Positions 47,911 through 60,394 of a DNA stretch of 64,000 nt are shown piece by piece. The notes under the pieces were generated by a model. It worked only from the letters and a program-made list of their open reading frames with translations, did not search any database and was not told where the DNA came from. The stretch comes from Hippophae tibetana (Eukaryota; Streptophyta; Magnoliopsida; Rosales; Elaeagnaceae). The stretch spans positions 106,650,398-106,714,397 of the forward strand of contig CM072810.1 of assembly GCA_037013495.1 (NCBI GenBank), written 5' to 3'. How positions within the stretch are numbered: the stretch's first letter is position 1; each line of letters starts with the position of its first letter. Both the position numbers and the translations under genes were made by a program.

Positions 47911-48559
47911 ACTTAACCTTAACTCGACATGACATTACTTATGCAATTAGTGTAATGAGTTGGTATATGCAAAAACCAAAGAAGCCTCATTTGGAAGCAG
48001 TTCGATGAATATTGAGATATGTGAAGAGTACAATTGACTATAGTCTTTTGTATAAGAAAGGCGGAGATAGAAAGTTAGTTAGTTAGTTATTGCGATGCTG
48101 ATTATGCAAGATATCATGACACTAGGAGATCAACAATTGGGTATGTGTTTAAGCTCAGTTCTGGAAAAATTTCTTGGTGTAGCAAGTTTCAACCGATAGT
48201 ATCATTATCAACCATTGAAGCTGAGTATTGTGCAGTGAAAATGGCAGCTCAAGAGAGTACATGGTTGATACAACTAATGAATAATCTACAATAACCAATA
48301 GGTTATGTAGTTCCATTATACTATGACAATCAATCAGTAATTCGTTTGGCAAAAAATCCAATCTTTCATGCAAGAATTAAGCATGTTGAAGTGCACTATC
48401 ACTTTATCAGAGATAAAGTTTTGCAAGAAGAAATTTAGAAGAGGAAAATCAAGATAGATGATCAAGTTGCAGACTTGTTCACAAAAAGCTTAAGTATTGG
48501 TAAGTTCGAAATGTTTCGTTGTCAGCTTGGCGTAGTAAAATTAGTGATATTTGGTGTTG
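47911..48559 (+). pseudogene. pol: Copia RNase H
   Basis: Ends with [79 protein letters not shown] and DQVADLFTKSL, the Ty1/copia RNase H and tail. A short 'agttagttagtt' expansion near 48076 and a stop after LMNNLQ break it. Confidence 0.9.
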
Positions 48560-48567
48560 AAAGGGAG
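48558..48567 (+). other. Polypurine tract
   Basis: tgaaagggag immediately before the 3' LTR start TGTTGAAAATC. Confidence 0.7.
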
Positions 48568-48976
48568 TGTTGAAAATCAACACCAACCCAATAAATGAAG
48601 TGGTTGAAGGATGTAGGAAAATAAATGGAGTGGTTGAAGGATGTAGAAAAATAAAGTGTGTAGATAATATTTATATAGCTAGAATTATTTCTTAGTTTTA
48701 TATTTGTGTGGTGTAGATTGCATGGTGAGGACTATAAATAGCCTACCTTGAATTTGGTTTAATCATCCCATCAAAAACAAATAAGTCTTTGTATTCTTAG
48801 TATGAGTGTAAGTTGAGAGTTTTCTCCTGGAGTGTTTGTATTTCTCTTTAATTTGTGAGTTGTATTTGACATGTGTTATAATGTCTTTTATATAGGTATA
48901 ATACAAGTAGTTTGTTTACTTGTTTAGATCTAATATTAGTAAATTTAGAGTTGTATATTCTAAATTTTACTCAACA
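48568..48976 (+). repeat. Copia 3' LTR
   Basis: 409 bp, TGTTGAAAATCAACACC...TTTACTCAACA. It differs from the 5' LTR at many sites, indicating an old insertion. TATA box ctataaatagcc near 48730. Confidence 0.93.
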
Positions 48977-49164
48977 AGTGTACGAGGAGAAAAAAATAAA
49001 AAATACTTTGATTGAAAGTGGAAGCACAAAAGTTGAATGTAATACAATGACTCAATTGGGGTAGTAATTTGTATTGTAACCTAATTAATCGAATCAAACT
49101 AGGATTGAAGAATACAGACTCGAATTAAATTTGGACTAAGTTAAGTAACTCAAAAAAATACGGA

Positions 49165-49443
49165 CACTACTATAAAAAGGATCAGTTTAGTCACTTTGTT
49201 TTCGCAAGTTCTTGAATATATGTAGAAATAAAAAAAATTAAATTTCACTTATTTTCAAGAACATATGAAAATGTTATACCATACCGATTTGTTTAAAATT
49301 TGGTCATTTTTTTATAACTCGGAAAAATAATGTTGTCGTTTTAAAAAACTAGTTGTTCTTGTTCAGCTATTTTTCCTAAACTAGTGAAAACCTTCATTTT
49401 AACCGGTTAAAAATCGAGGAAATAAGTTTTTTTTGTAATGATG
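49165..49443. mobile_element. Possible short CACTA-type MITE
   Basis: Starts CACTACTATAAAAAGG and ends ttttttttgtaatgatg, with 'aaccggttaaaaatcgagg' near the right end as in the larger CACTA elements. The right repeat is poor and the flanks do not give a clear 3-bp duplication. Confidence 0.35.
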
Positions 49444-51215
49444 GAATGGGTCAGGGTTGGGTTAGAGGTGGTCGATCTATTAGCTAGATTGAAAAAAAAA
49501 TTAAAATTTAAATAAACAAGTTAGGTTAAACTAAGAGAACTTTCCTTTCCTTTTCAATATTTATAACTAACTCATCACAAAGGACTTAAACTCACCCTCA
49601 CATCATCACCCTTTCTCCCTTACCCTCAATAATCTCAATCACAATGTATTCATACCATTCATGCCATCCTTCCCTCTCTATGTCTCTTGCTTTTTAGTGA
49701 ATTTGCCAGCACCTATTGCTCCACCATCTCTTAACTTTCCAATATCTCATGAATGATATTTTTAGGATTATGAATTTTTTATATTTAGTTTTCTATCCTA
49801 GGATTTTAGTAGTACCAAAAGATTTGGTTTTAAATAAGAATATGCTCAAAAATAACTTTATTGTTATGATTTGTAATTTTTATTTATTTTAAATGATGCA
49901 CCTCATGTAAATAGTTCTATAAGATGTTCACCTATGTAACACTTGCTATTTGAGCTTTAATATATGATACTAATAATTGTTTTTAGAAAATATATTAACT
50001 ATAATCCGTTAATGTTTGATTTGTTTTTGAGTTTAATTTTACTAGTGTAAATTAAATTAAATTTAAGATACAATTACATCAATTCAATTGATATGAGCTC
50101 ACTTCTTGGGATTGAATTATGGTTTGAAAAAAATATATTTAAAAAAGAGTTATGGTGAAGGAAATTTTCCAAGATCCTTCTTAACGCGATGTTGTGGTTT
50201 GGGAGTTGAGAACACATTACACCCCAGGTACGAACATATTTTTTTTTAAGTAACGAAATACTTTCATTGATAATAAATAAATTTCTCGATATAATAATTA
50301 CAATTTGAAAATCATAAGAAAGCATAGTAAACATTTATAAAATAAAAAATAAATTTTATCACTTAAAATCAGATATAGTTCTAATTGAATAACAATAACT
50401 TAAATTATTAAGCACTCATTCAAGTATTTGATTTGTACCACTAGTAACATACCAGTTCACTTATGTGGAAACGCATTGAGATCAAAAGACTATGAATGCC
50501 AAATGTCATGGATTAATAATATTTCTTTATTTTCTTATTACATCATTTACCGATCGATCGAGGACACTATTTAACTATCCTAAGTGTACGAGTCCCAAAA
50601 CATCAACTACTCTTATCTGCCGTCATCACGTAACGCTTATAAGTATTCTAGAATATTTATGAACAAAATATCTAACGGCTGTAATCTTAGTTCACGACAA
50701 TAAGAACTCAAATAACAAACTATTCAATCATGTTGATGCATAGTTAATTACATTTCATAATATCCATTATGTAAGTTGAATCATTATGTTAGTAGATAAT
50801 ATTTATGAACAAAATATCTAATTATAATTATAATTTTAAGACCTGTTTTTAAAGAATATTGTAATTATTTTCATAGATAAAATATTTGTATGTAAATTTG
50901 TTTTTAAACTCGATATTAAGTTTATTAAGTAAAGTCGAAAAAAATATCCAAATTTTAAATAATCGTACTTTAGATATATCTTTTATAATTATAACTCATA
51001 ATATTATACTTATGTATTTATAACAAATATTTAAAAATTTGAAATTATTTTTGCTATTAAAATATTTATTTAAATTTGAATCAATTTATAAAATTATTAA
51101 TTAATTATTTATTAAATGTGTTTTAATATTTTTAGGATGTGTCATAAAATAACCTTTTATATTATTAAGATTTTTAATAAACTTTTAATAATTAAGCTTA
51201 AAGAATGTTTAACCC

Positions 51216-51218
<3 letters not shown>

Positions 51219-51247
<29 letters not shown>
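51219..51247. repeat. TTA microsatellite
   Basis: About nine uninterrupted TTA units. Confidence 0.9.
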
Positions 51248-51251
<4 letters not shown>

Positions 51252-51847
51252 CATATGGTTACATATATATGGTTAGAAGGGTGATCGGTTGAACTGTGGA
51301 AAAAAAGAAAGAAAAAAGGCAACGCATCCAGTTAGTAAATATGAGAGACAGAGTATTCATCATCAGCCATTAAGTTTGAGTGAAAAAGTTGAATGCCTCT
51401 TAATTAATATTTACAATCAATATTGGCTTCATCTAAATAAAGCCATCAATGCTTTGATATTTGTCTCCATCAGAATCCCTCGTCTCTTTAGTGCGTTTGT
51501 TGTCAGTCCTCTATTTCAGCCAACGTCATTGTTGCCAATTGCATGTTGTAATTATCTCCTGAACGACAGGTCATGAAAACAGAGTTTAATATTTTTATGA
51601 TGGTAAAGATGGATTCAAGTTTTTACTTGGTATTGCAGTTTATCAAAGCTATGCAAAGGTAGATAAATTAATTTATTCTATTTAATTATCTATATATTTA
51701 TAATTTATATTCAAGTTTATACATTCATTTTAATTAAAATCTTTTATATTTAAATCAAGCAAATCAATCTCGACCATTAATCAATTTTTTTAATTTAATC
51801 TCAGTAAAATAAAAAAGACATAGGAAATAAGCGCTAAAGTAACTTAT

Positions 51848-53355
51848 TGATCGTCATACACGAAGTGTATGCAATGAACATATAAGTATACGTATCACAA
51901 CAAGTAATATAATGATAAAAAATATCGTTATAACAGAGATTATTTTATTATAAATTAATTTTTAAAAATAAAAAAAATAAAAATTAATTTTTTTTATGTC
52001 TTTATATTTTAAGAAAACACAATTAAAATAAGTAAAAATAAATAATAATAATTAATTAAACCAGTTTTTGTAACTAAAAAAATATATGAGAAAATATATA
52101 GGACTACTTAATCTTCTAAATTTCTAAATAAATGAATCGTTAAAATCTCTCTAATATAATTATCAATTAATTACATGATCAATTGAATCTAACCTAGTAT
52201 GTATTATTTTCTCAAGTAAACTACACACCATATAGTAATTAATTTAATCACACTTTCATGCCAATTAAATTACATACTATTCATTAAGTTCATCAATTAT
52301 GGATCACATACATAAAAATCATACATCTCTGCCTAGAAACTATACATGTTATTTAATCAAGACAAACAATTAAATAATTCTCTCAAATCTATTTAATTGA
52401 CTATATAGATAAATTGTTGGCCAAACAATCAATAGTATACAAATAAGATTAATATAATTAAATTAAAATTACAATTGGGGTAAAATATTAAATCATCACA
52501 TGGTGAAAATTGGGTTTATAAGATCCCTAAATTAACAAATTAACTACACATTTGTGTTTATAAAACTCATATTTTTCATAAAGGAAGACATAAAAATTGA
52601 TAAAGAAAAGAGTAGAAGAAGAAATACAATCAATCGATCTCTTCAATTGTAGTTTTAATCTTCTCTTGAATCTCCACCAAAATTGTGTCCCCTTTTAAAT
52701 TTTTCTATATTTTTTTCTCTTTTTAGTTCCAAAAATTGATCAAAATTATGCTAATGACGGTCACTTAGGGTTTATTGAGTAATTAGGGGCTACGATCAAA
52801 ATAAGCAAAATTGACAGCGCTAGCCAATCACAATGCGACACGTGGCCTCATAAATTCACTTAGAAAATCAAAGTACGACACATGGTAAGGGAGACTCATC
52901 AAACTATATGCTCATTGAGTCAGTGCCATGCAACGTAATATGATTCGCGGATATGGATGGCTTGGCACACGGGTGAAACGTGGGGAGAAATGGCATAGCG
53001 ACATGTGGTAGGGTAGGTTGACCAATTTCCAAACTCGGATTGAATGCCGTACTGACACGTGGTGTGCGATTCGTCATTCTCATAAGCCACATAACATGAT
53101 TCATAATCTCCACATGCGTGGAATCTGCGTGGCTTATCGAGTCTGCTCTTATGCTTGTTTGGCATGCCACGTGGAAGCTCTTGATTGGCTATACGTAAAA
53201 AATCCATAAAAATTCCAAAAATTATATTATTATTCTTTTTTACTAAAAAGTTCATATTTTAATATTTCTAGCCCCAAAAATATTATTTATTGAGTAAAAC
53301 AAGTAAATATGAAGTAAAAAAAATACATTAATACTCTACTTTCATAGAGTCATCA
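51848..53355 (-). repeat. Gypsy 3' LTR
   Basis: About 1508 bp. In element orientation it begins TGATGACTCTATGA and ends TGACGATCA. It carries several ACGTG-core motifs (gacacgtggc, gccacgtgg) at 52838-53175. The short frames in it are not genes. Confidence 0.88.
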
Positions 53356-53372
53356 CACCCCAAACTTAACTC
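53356..53372 (-). other. Polypurine tract
   Basis: On the minus strand 'gttaagtttggggtg' lies directly before the LTR start TGATGACTC. Confidence 0.75.
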
Positions 53373-54650
53373 TTTGCTTGTCCTTAAGTAAAGCCAAGTA
53401 TAACTAAATAAAATAGAATATGTAGTATATTCATAAATATACTTCTATTAGTACATGCATATTTCAAGAAAATTATCTCTCTCAAAAGTCGTACAATCCT
53501 ATGATAAGAAGGTTCACATTTTCATCAATCAACATTCCATCAATACAAGGATAAGCAAGGTTCTTAATAAATTGATTTATGTGTGTGTGATGTATGATAT
53601 CATCCAATGTACTCATGAAATCAACCTATATGAGCATGCTAATTAATTCAATCTTAGAACAAGTCTTATAAGTCTATTTTTCACATCCCTTTTCTACTAA
53701 TATAAATAAGCACTTAGCTCAAGATGAATAAGGACTTTACATGGTTGTAATATAAGGCTTAGGTGGAGGTCGATAAATGAAGACATTTAGACTCTTTCCA
53801 TACCTTAGCTTCTTCTTTTTTTCAGCATACATTTTTTAACTGTAATTGAGCTTTTACTTGATATTTTGCACCCTCTTTTGACATTCTTTTCATTTTTTTT
53901 CACATCTCTCTTTTATAACTTCACAACACCCTTAAACTTATTTTCAATTCTGTTTTTTTTTCTTTAGAGGGATAATTGTATTGTGAGTTTTGTTTCTTCT
54001 TTTTTTCTTTTTTTTATGGGATGCATTACATTTCACCTATAACATAACACATTATTTCAATTTTTTTTCTTTTCATACAAGCTAACGGTGCAAGGGTAAA
54101 GGTAATACTTATTAGCTAGGCATTAAATATGGCTTAAAGATATGATAGGTTCTTTGTTAAGCTCAAATAGACAACTAAAGGTATTAACAATGGTTAGCTT
54201 GAAAGCCTTAATCGATCCAAATAAGGCCTAAATCATTTCTCTTACTAAATATTATTTAGGATTTTTCCTTAAGGAATGATTAAATAGATTCTAAAACCTG
54301 GTAGATCTCATCAACTCGCACGACTTACTACAAATTTTCTCTCAATAAGCACACCAAAATCAATCATGAACATGTGCATAAAAAGTGAATCAATTCAATC
54401 AAAACTAGCAAGTATATCACATGATTAATGTAAATATCTTAACAAATATGTTAAATTCCTTATTCTAGTCATGACAACCAATTTTTATCATTAAGTTCAT
54501 ATGTTTCATATCAAGCATGCATGTATTTAGTTTCCATATATTTATCAATTTATACCCAAATAATGATTAAAAACATCCTAAGAATTTAAAAACAATTCCC
54601 AATGTGCACATATAAATATGAAAAGGTAAAATAAAAAAAAATCTCCCTTA
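53373..54650 (-). other. 3' untranslated part of the gypsy element
   Basis: Between the polypurine tract and the nested element. AT-rich, with poly-T stretches near 53880-54070. No RT, RNase H or integrase motif could be found on either strand, so pol is deleted or lost. Right limit approximate. Confidence 0.45.
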
Positions 54651-55099
54651 GTCTTGGCACATCATATTTGTCGTTGAAATGCTCGTTCTTGTTGCGCCAT
54701 TACTATAGAACTCATTTGAAAACCTCTTGAGGCGAAATAATTTGGAATTGCACTGTTTAGGATATGATGTAGGCCATTTTTGGATCGATTGTGCCATTTT
54801 AAGCCTACCTTGTTATCCTTATATCACTAGTTACCTCTTTGAGCCTATTTAAATATATTGTTAGCCTTATTTTTCTTTCTTTTTTTTGCCTTCTATAACC
54901 TACCCTTTGTTTAGCCAATATATATATATATATATATAATTCCTACCTTATTTGTTAAGAGCACTTAATTTTGAACATAAACTTTTCAAGAGCAATTGGA
55001 GTAAGGATGGAATAAAAAAATAAAATAAAATAATAATTCTTTCACATATATTGGAAGAAATTTGTTGGGGGTTGTGTTTCAAAAAAAAAGAAAAAAAGA

Positions 55100-55138
<39 letters not shown>

Positions 55139-55704
55139 AGGCCTTCACACTCTAGTAAATAAAAGAGTGTTAGTGATTGATATACTGAGGTGAAAAAAAA
55201 ATTGAGGAAGAAGTTGGTTTATCTTTGAAAAAATGGGTTATGATCGGAAGAAACAATTTGGGTTAAATGGTGTTACTCTTTTACTTAATTGGTTGTGTTT
55301 AATCTAATAAGTGCTATTATTTGTATTTTGACACTTCCCGTTTTTTCTTAACCAAATACCTAAGCCTAACATTACAAGCCTCATAAAGTCCTATTGATCC
55401 GAAGTGGTGTATTTTTCCTTCATTAGTGGAGAGAGGTTTGAAAAGTGAGCCTATGGAGTTTGAGATTTCACCTTTTTGTTTGTGGATGTTATGCATAATA
55501 TTATCCGGGCATTATGGCTATTGGTTTGTGGTTTGATGGATGTTTAAGAGTCAATAACAAAAGTGAAATTGGCATTTGAGATTTCTTAAAGCTTAGGTGA
55601 CATTTAATTATTCTATATGTTGGGTGTTATTTACAATTTTTGAGACATTTGTGCAAATTATTTGTTATATGATTTTATTGTTTTAAGTTAGGATAGTTAT
55701 AGGT
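54651..55704 (+). other. Left part of nested insertion or host element, boundary unresolved
   Basis: Contains 'ggccatttttggatcgattgtgccattttaagcc', a TA repeat (about 54919-54939) and an A/G tract (55079-55140). It probably belongs mostly to the 3' part of the nested plus-strand element, but I see no exact left border. Confidence 0.3.
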
Positions 55705-57350
55705 AAGATGTTTGTGGGTATCATCACTGGAAGCCCTCACGAGACTACAACTCGTCCTACTAGGGCTGCCTAGGGGTTTAAAGGCTTATTGCATACGCTT
55801 AATGCAATGTTGTAAATAGAATAAATTTCCTTTGAATTTTTCTTTTAATGTCTCCTTTTAAATTATTCATAGATCGCTTTTCTTGCTAGAGACTAGCAAG
55901 AAGCTGGTTGGGGGTTGTTGATAAGAGTCAAATTATTGCATTTTTCTTATGATTTAAATGTTGATATTTGTTTGAAAATTGCATTTATTTGATTATTTAA
56001 TCCACAAATGTCATTTCACGGGTATTTCGTGTTTAAAGTGAAATTTCAAGTAAAATCATGATTTTGGAGAATTTTGGGACAAAGTTCAATGATCGGGATT
56101 GAGTGAAAATAAAGATTCAAAATTTGGAAATCCCGCCGCCGGCTAGATTATTCTCGCCGCTGGCGAAAATCCTACAGAAAGCACGGTAAAAATCTTCCCA
56201 AGAGCACAAAATTTGGCAAATTCATCTCGCCGTCGGCCAAATGCATCTAGCCGCCGGCCACATTATTTTGGCCGCTGGCCAAAATCGCAAACCCAAAAAA
56301 AAAAAATTTATTTTCCAGAATTCTCGCCGCGGCGAGAACAATGTCGCCGCCGGCGAGTTTCGTCCGAAAACAGATTTTTTGGTTGTTTTGTTCCAAAATT
56401 GCACCCCAAACCCTAGATCTATATATACAATATGATGGAGAAAGAGGGGGACGGAAGAGAGAGCAGATCTAAGTTATTTTTGGAGGAGAAAAGGAAATTT
56501 TGGAGAGAAAGGTTGGAGAAGCTTGAAGGATCATCACCATTGTTGCTACTAAGTCTTCATCTTCAAGAGTTCTTCATCTCTTCTCCTTAGCTTTTATTTT
56601 CTGCAGTTTATTCAGATTGTTTGTTCATGGATTCAATTGAGAATATGTTTGTTCTTAATTTCATTATGAACTAATTCATTTTTGCTAAGGCTATGATGTA
56701 GTTGAATCAAGAAAATCTGATTTCTTGTGTTATCGTTATATGAATTCATTGTTTTCAAGTTGAGTATTTATTTCCATGCTTAATGCTTTTAAATTTCTGA
56801 TCAAAATTTAAATGATTTGTTGCATTATATTGAGACCGAGAGGAGATGTGTAATGAATGCTTCTTGTGATAAATACCGTATGTTGAATGCGAGTTTGACA
56901 CCTAATGCATAATGTATGTGGTTATTCTAGAAATTCCATAAATCGTAATGTGCTTGTTTGTGATTAAATCTTCATAGAAATATAGTCGGTTTTCATAGAT
57001 AAGTAATTCTAATATAACTTGAGAGAGAGTATTAGATAAGTTTGGGTTTTTCAACCATCACTTTTAGCTTTGATTCTCATATAACATGACTTGAAATCGG
57101 ATTGAATTGATTTAGCGAAATCAAATGCCTTAGCGTTTTTAATCATTTGTGAACAACATTAAATTTTGTTATTTGCGTTTAGTTTTATGTTAATTTGCTT
57201 TTAAAACAATTTCAACAATTCGGTTTTCAAATAAAATTAGAGTTAGTCAATTTCGGTACTTAGTAACGCCATTCCTTGTGGGTTCGATATCCGTACTTTT
57301 TGTACACTTTATTACTTGAACGATTCGTACACTTGCGAAAATAAGCATCA
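55705..57350 (+). mobile_element. Nested Athila-like 3' end and LTR, plus strand
   Basis: 55705-55918 matches the 3' untranslated region and polypurine tract at 9680-9876 (gtgggtatcat, ccctcacgagact, ggggtttaaaggcttatt, gctggttgggggttg). The LTR follows at 55919-57350. The 5' part of the element was not seen, so it is a truncated insertion in the minus-strand gypsy element. Confidence 0.8.
55919..57350 (+). repeat. Athila-like LTR with GC-rich palindromes
   Basis: About 1432 bp from TGATAAGAGTCA to AAGCATCA. The general plan is like the LTR at 5803, including the end 'cgattcgtacacttgcgaaaa', but the sequence is another subfamily. 56130-56365 carries seven GCCGCCGGC-type inverted motifs. TATA-like 'tctatatatac' near 56418. 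Confidence 0.8.
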
Positions 57351-57599
57351 CCCACAATTAGTAACATTTATCCTTAAACATTCATTAGCATTATCAATAT
57401 CAAGAGGTTCGGATTCTTTAAAAACTTTAAACATTATTTGTTCATCTTACACTCTCATTGTAAGTTCACATTTTTGTACATAAATGAGTGCTCTTTCGAT
57501 TGCTAAGAATGGACTGAAAAGTACGATAGGAATGTGAGAGTCCTCTTTCATGTCTAACACAATGAAGTTTGCGAGAAAGATGAATTTTTATACTTTTAC

Positions 57600-57850
57600 T
57601 AGAACATCTTGTACCACACCCCCAAGGTCTCTTAATTGATCTATCTACTATTTGTAATGTTACTAAAGTGGGTTTGGTTTTACCAACCCCAATCTCTTGA
57701 AGACTAATAATGGCATAAGATTAATGTTAGAATCCAATTCACATAATGTTTTCTCAAAGTAGATATTTTCAATTGTACAAGGAATGACAAAACTATTTGG
57801 ATCTTTCAAGTGCATCTATAAATGATATGTTTATGTGCAACTTCTTGAAG
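57600..57850 (-). pseudogene. pol: Gypsy protease remnant
   Basis: The minus strand reads MHLKDPNSFVIPCTIENIYFEKTLCELDSNINLMPLLVFKRLGL. The usual active site DLGAS has decayed to ELDSN; the flanking INLMPL and VFKRLGL identify the family. Confidence 0.75.
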
Positions 57851-57942
57851 ACTTCCAGAAATTTTGAAAACTATATATCTGACTTTTGCTTTTACAGTGT
57901 TTGAGGGAAAGGAATTGTGGGTTTGTAGAATTTGCTCTTTTT

Positions 57943-58560
57943 TTACTGAATTATTTCCTTTCCATTACTCATTTTATCCTCTAATTCCTTCTCATCCTTT
58001 TTAGTTTCTAGTTCCTTATTCTTTTGGGTCCTATGTTTCTCCTCTAAAGTTTTACCAGTCCTTAAGTCTATAACATTGCAATGGTCCTTAGATTCTCTTC
58101 TTGGGTTTACAATTGTGTCACTTGGAAGGTTACCTTGAGGCCTTTGACTTATAGCTAGAGAAAGTTGCTCCATTTAGTTCTCCAAATTTTAAATTGAAGC
58201 CTCTTGAGTTGACACTTTTGTATTAAATGATAGGATGAAATCTTTCATCACCCTCATTAAAGCATTTGTATTGTTCTCCATAGTTGGCTTCTTTTCTTGG
58301 GCTTCTAATTGTTATGGTTATTGAAAACTAGGTGGTGGAAATGATTGATAGTTGAATTGATTATAACCTTAATTGTTGTTATTCCAAGAAAAATTTGGAT
58401 GTTGTCTCCATCCTGAGTTATATGTGTTTGAGTATGGATCATTTTTTTGGTTCATATTACCCACATAGAAGACCGATTTGAGATTATTTGGACAATTATT
58501 AAACAAATGGCCTCCATTATAAAACACTCGCTAGCGAGTTTTGAACCTTCAAAACATTTA
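57943..58560 (-). pseudogene. gag: Gypsy gag C-terminal remnant
   Basis: The minus strand reads VFYNGGHLFNNCP (zinc knuckle with lost Cys), NDPYSNTYNSGWRQHPNFSWNNN, then ENNTNALMRVMKDFILSFNTKVSTQEASI and MEQLSLAISQRPQGNLPSDTIVNPR, then an Asp/Glu/Lys-rich tail. The same motifs as in gag copies 1 and 2 at the left end of the window (GWRNHPNFSWRQNN, NLNSFIQV). Stops occur after NNN and before MEQL. Confidence 0.8.
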
Positions 58561-58919
58561 CCAAAGATGACACTTGATTTGTAAGTATTATGATATCATT
58601 TACCTAATGTATTCCACCTACTCTTCTTGTGGCTATCATTCGGTTTATTAACCATTCAAAATTATTACTAGTCATTTTCTACACTATGTTTCTAATAATA
58701 CTAAATGATATGTCTAAATTAAAAATAAATAATAATTGAAATTAATAAAAAAACTAAAAAAATAAATTAAAGTGAAAATAAATAAATAAAATAATTTACC
58801 TAAAATAAATAAATAAATAAGCCAGTAAAAGAAAATAAGTAAATTAAAATTAAAGTAAAGAAAAATAAATTAAAAAAATAACTAAAATAAAAAAATTATT
58901 AATTTATAATATTTATAAT
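58561..58919 (-). other. Gypsy 5' leader / gag N-terminal loss
   Basis: Between the primer site and the gag remnant. Only about 360 bases of AT-rich sequence remain, so most of gag is missing. No coding match. Confidence 0.5.
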
Positions 58920-58936
58920 CCCAAGCAACGACGCTA
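58920..58936 (-). other. Primer-binding site (tRNA-Asp, decayed)
   Basis: The minus strand TAGCGTCGTTGCTTGGG matches TGGCGCCGTTGCCGGGG at 13 of 17 bases. Most differences are C-to-T or G-to-A changes, as expected for methylated DNA. It lies six bases from the LTR end. Confidence 0.75.
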
Positions 58937-58942
58937 AAAACT

Positions 58943-60384
58943 TGATCACTATACATGAAGTATGTGGAATGAATACGCAAGTATACATATCACAACAAGT
59001 AATATTATAATGATAAGAAAAGAGCGTTCACACGGAGATTATTTTATTAGAAACTAATTTTTAAAACTACAAAAAATAAAAATCAAATTTTTTGTGTTTT
59101 TATAATTTAAGAAAAAAATAATTAATTAAATCTGTTTTGGTAACTAAGAAGATTTATGAGAAAATATATAAGAATATTTAATCCCCCAATTTTTTAAATA
59201 TACAAATCGTTAAAATTCTCCCAATATAATTATCAATTAATTATATGATCAATTAAATCTAACCTAGCATGTATTACTCTCTCAAGTAAACTATACATCA
59301 TATAGTAATTAATTTAATCACACTCTCATGCCAATTAAATTGTATACTACTCATTAAGTTCATCAATTATGAATCACATACATAAGAATCATACATTTTT
59401 GCCTAGAAACTACAAATGTTATTAAATCAAGACAAACAATTAAATAATTCTCTCAAATCTATTTAATTGTCTCTATAGATAAATTTTTGGCCAAAAATTT
59501 AATAGCATAAAAATTAGAAGAAATAATATAATTAAATTAATATTATAATTGAGAAAAAATATTAAATCATCAAATGGTGAAAATTGAGTTCATAAGATCC
59601 CTAGATTAATAAATTAACTATACATAATTGTGTTCATAAAGCTCATATTTTTCATAAAGGAAGACATAAAAATTGATAAAGAAAAGAGTAAAAGAAGAAA
59701 TGCAATCAATCTTTTCAATTGTAGTTTTAATCTTCTCTTGAATCTCCACCAAAATTGTGTCGCCTCTTGAATTTTTCTTTCTTTTTAGCTCCAAAAATTG
59801 ACCTAAATTATGCTAATGACGAATGATCAAAACAATCAAAACTAATAACACCATCCAAACATAGTGCGACACGTGGCATTAGAAACTCAATGGGCGAATT
59901 AGAGCACGACACATGGTAAGGGAGACTGGTCAGAGTCAACACTCGTTGAGTTAGCGCCACGTAGTGTAATGTGATTTGTGGATATGGATGGCATGGCACA
60001 CAAGTGGAACGTGGGGTGCAATGGTATGGTGATTCTTGGCAAGGTGGGTTGACCAATCTCCAAATTTGAATTGAATGTCGTGTTGACACGTGATGCACGG
60101 TTCGTCCTTCTCACACATGGTATAACGCGATTCGCTATCCCTACTTGTATGGCATCTATGTGCCTTATCAATTAGCTCTTATGCTTACGTGGCATGCCAC
60201 GTAGCAACTCTTGATTGACTCTGCGTAAAAAATTCATAAAAATTTCAAAAATTATAGTTTCGCTCATTTTCACTAGAAAGTTTATATTTTAATATTTTTA
60301 TCCCTAAAAAAATTATTTATTGAATAAAAAAGTAAATATTAAGTAAAAAAGTGCACTAATGACTCTACTTTCATAGAGTTATCA
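58943..60384 (-). repeat. Gypsy 5' LTR
   Basis: About 1442 bp; in element orientation it begins TGATAACTCTATGA and ends GTGATCA. It pairs with 51848-53355 and carries several ACGTG-core motifs (59867-60205). The two LTRs are clearly diverged, so the insertion is old. Confidence 0.88.
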
Positions 60385-60394
60385 CTTAACGAGA

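Larger units (their letters stand above)
42428..48976 (+). mobile_element. Ty1/copia element, complete ends, decayed coding region, nested LTR
   Basis: 5' LTR 42428-42842, primer site, gag, protease, integrase, RT, RNase H, polypurine tract and 3' LTR 48568-48976, all on the plus strand, flanked by perfect 5-bp duplications AGTGT (42423-42427 and 48977-48981). A 1478-bp gypsy solo LTR sits in integrase (44555-46032). Stops, frameshifts and small duplications throughout make it inactive. Confidence 0.93.
48977..51842. other. Intergenic DNA
   Basis: No gene recognised. It contains a small CACTA-like candidate (49165-49443), a stretch (50920-51220) related to 61760-62215, and a TTA microsatellite (51219-51247). 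51290-51650 is less AT-rich and could be intron or relic gene sequence belonging with the SCAMP fragment across the gypsy insertion, but I could not match it. Confidence 0.4.
51843..60389 (-). mobile_element. Athila/Tat-like gypsy element, minus strand, with a nested relative
   Basis: 5' LTR 58943-60384, primer site 58920-58936, decayed gag and protease (57660-58560), 3' remainder (53356-54650), polypurine tract and 3' LTR 51848-53355. Flanks CTTAT (51843-51847) and CTTAA (60385-60389) are a 5-bp duplication with one change. A plus-strand gypsy fragment ending at 57350 is inserted between protease and the 3' part; RT and integrase are not recognisable. Confidence 0.85.

Noticed and set aside
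52904..53255. Minus-strand frames of about 90-110 residues, similar at 59808-60171
   Set aside because: They fall in gypsy LTRs and differ between copies with no conservation of frame.
53455..53646. 63-residue plus-strand frame
   Set aside because: Lies in the 3' untranslated part of a minus-strand gypsy element and lacks any motif.
56213..56435. Overlapping short frames on both strands
   Set aside because: Produced by the GC-rich palindromes inside an LTR.
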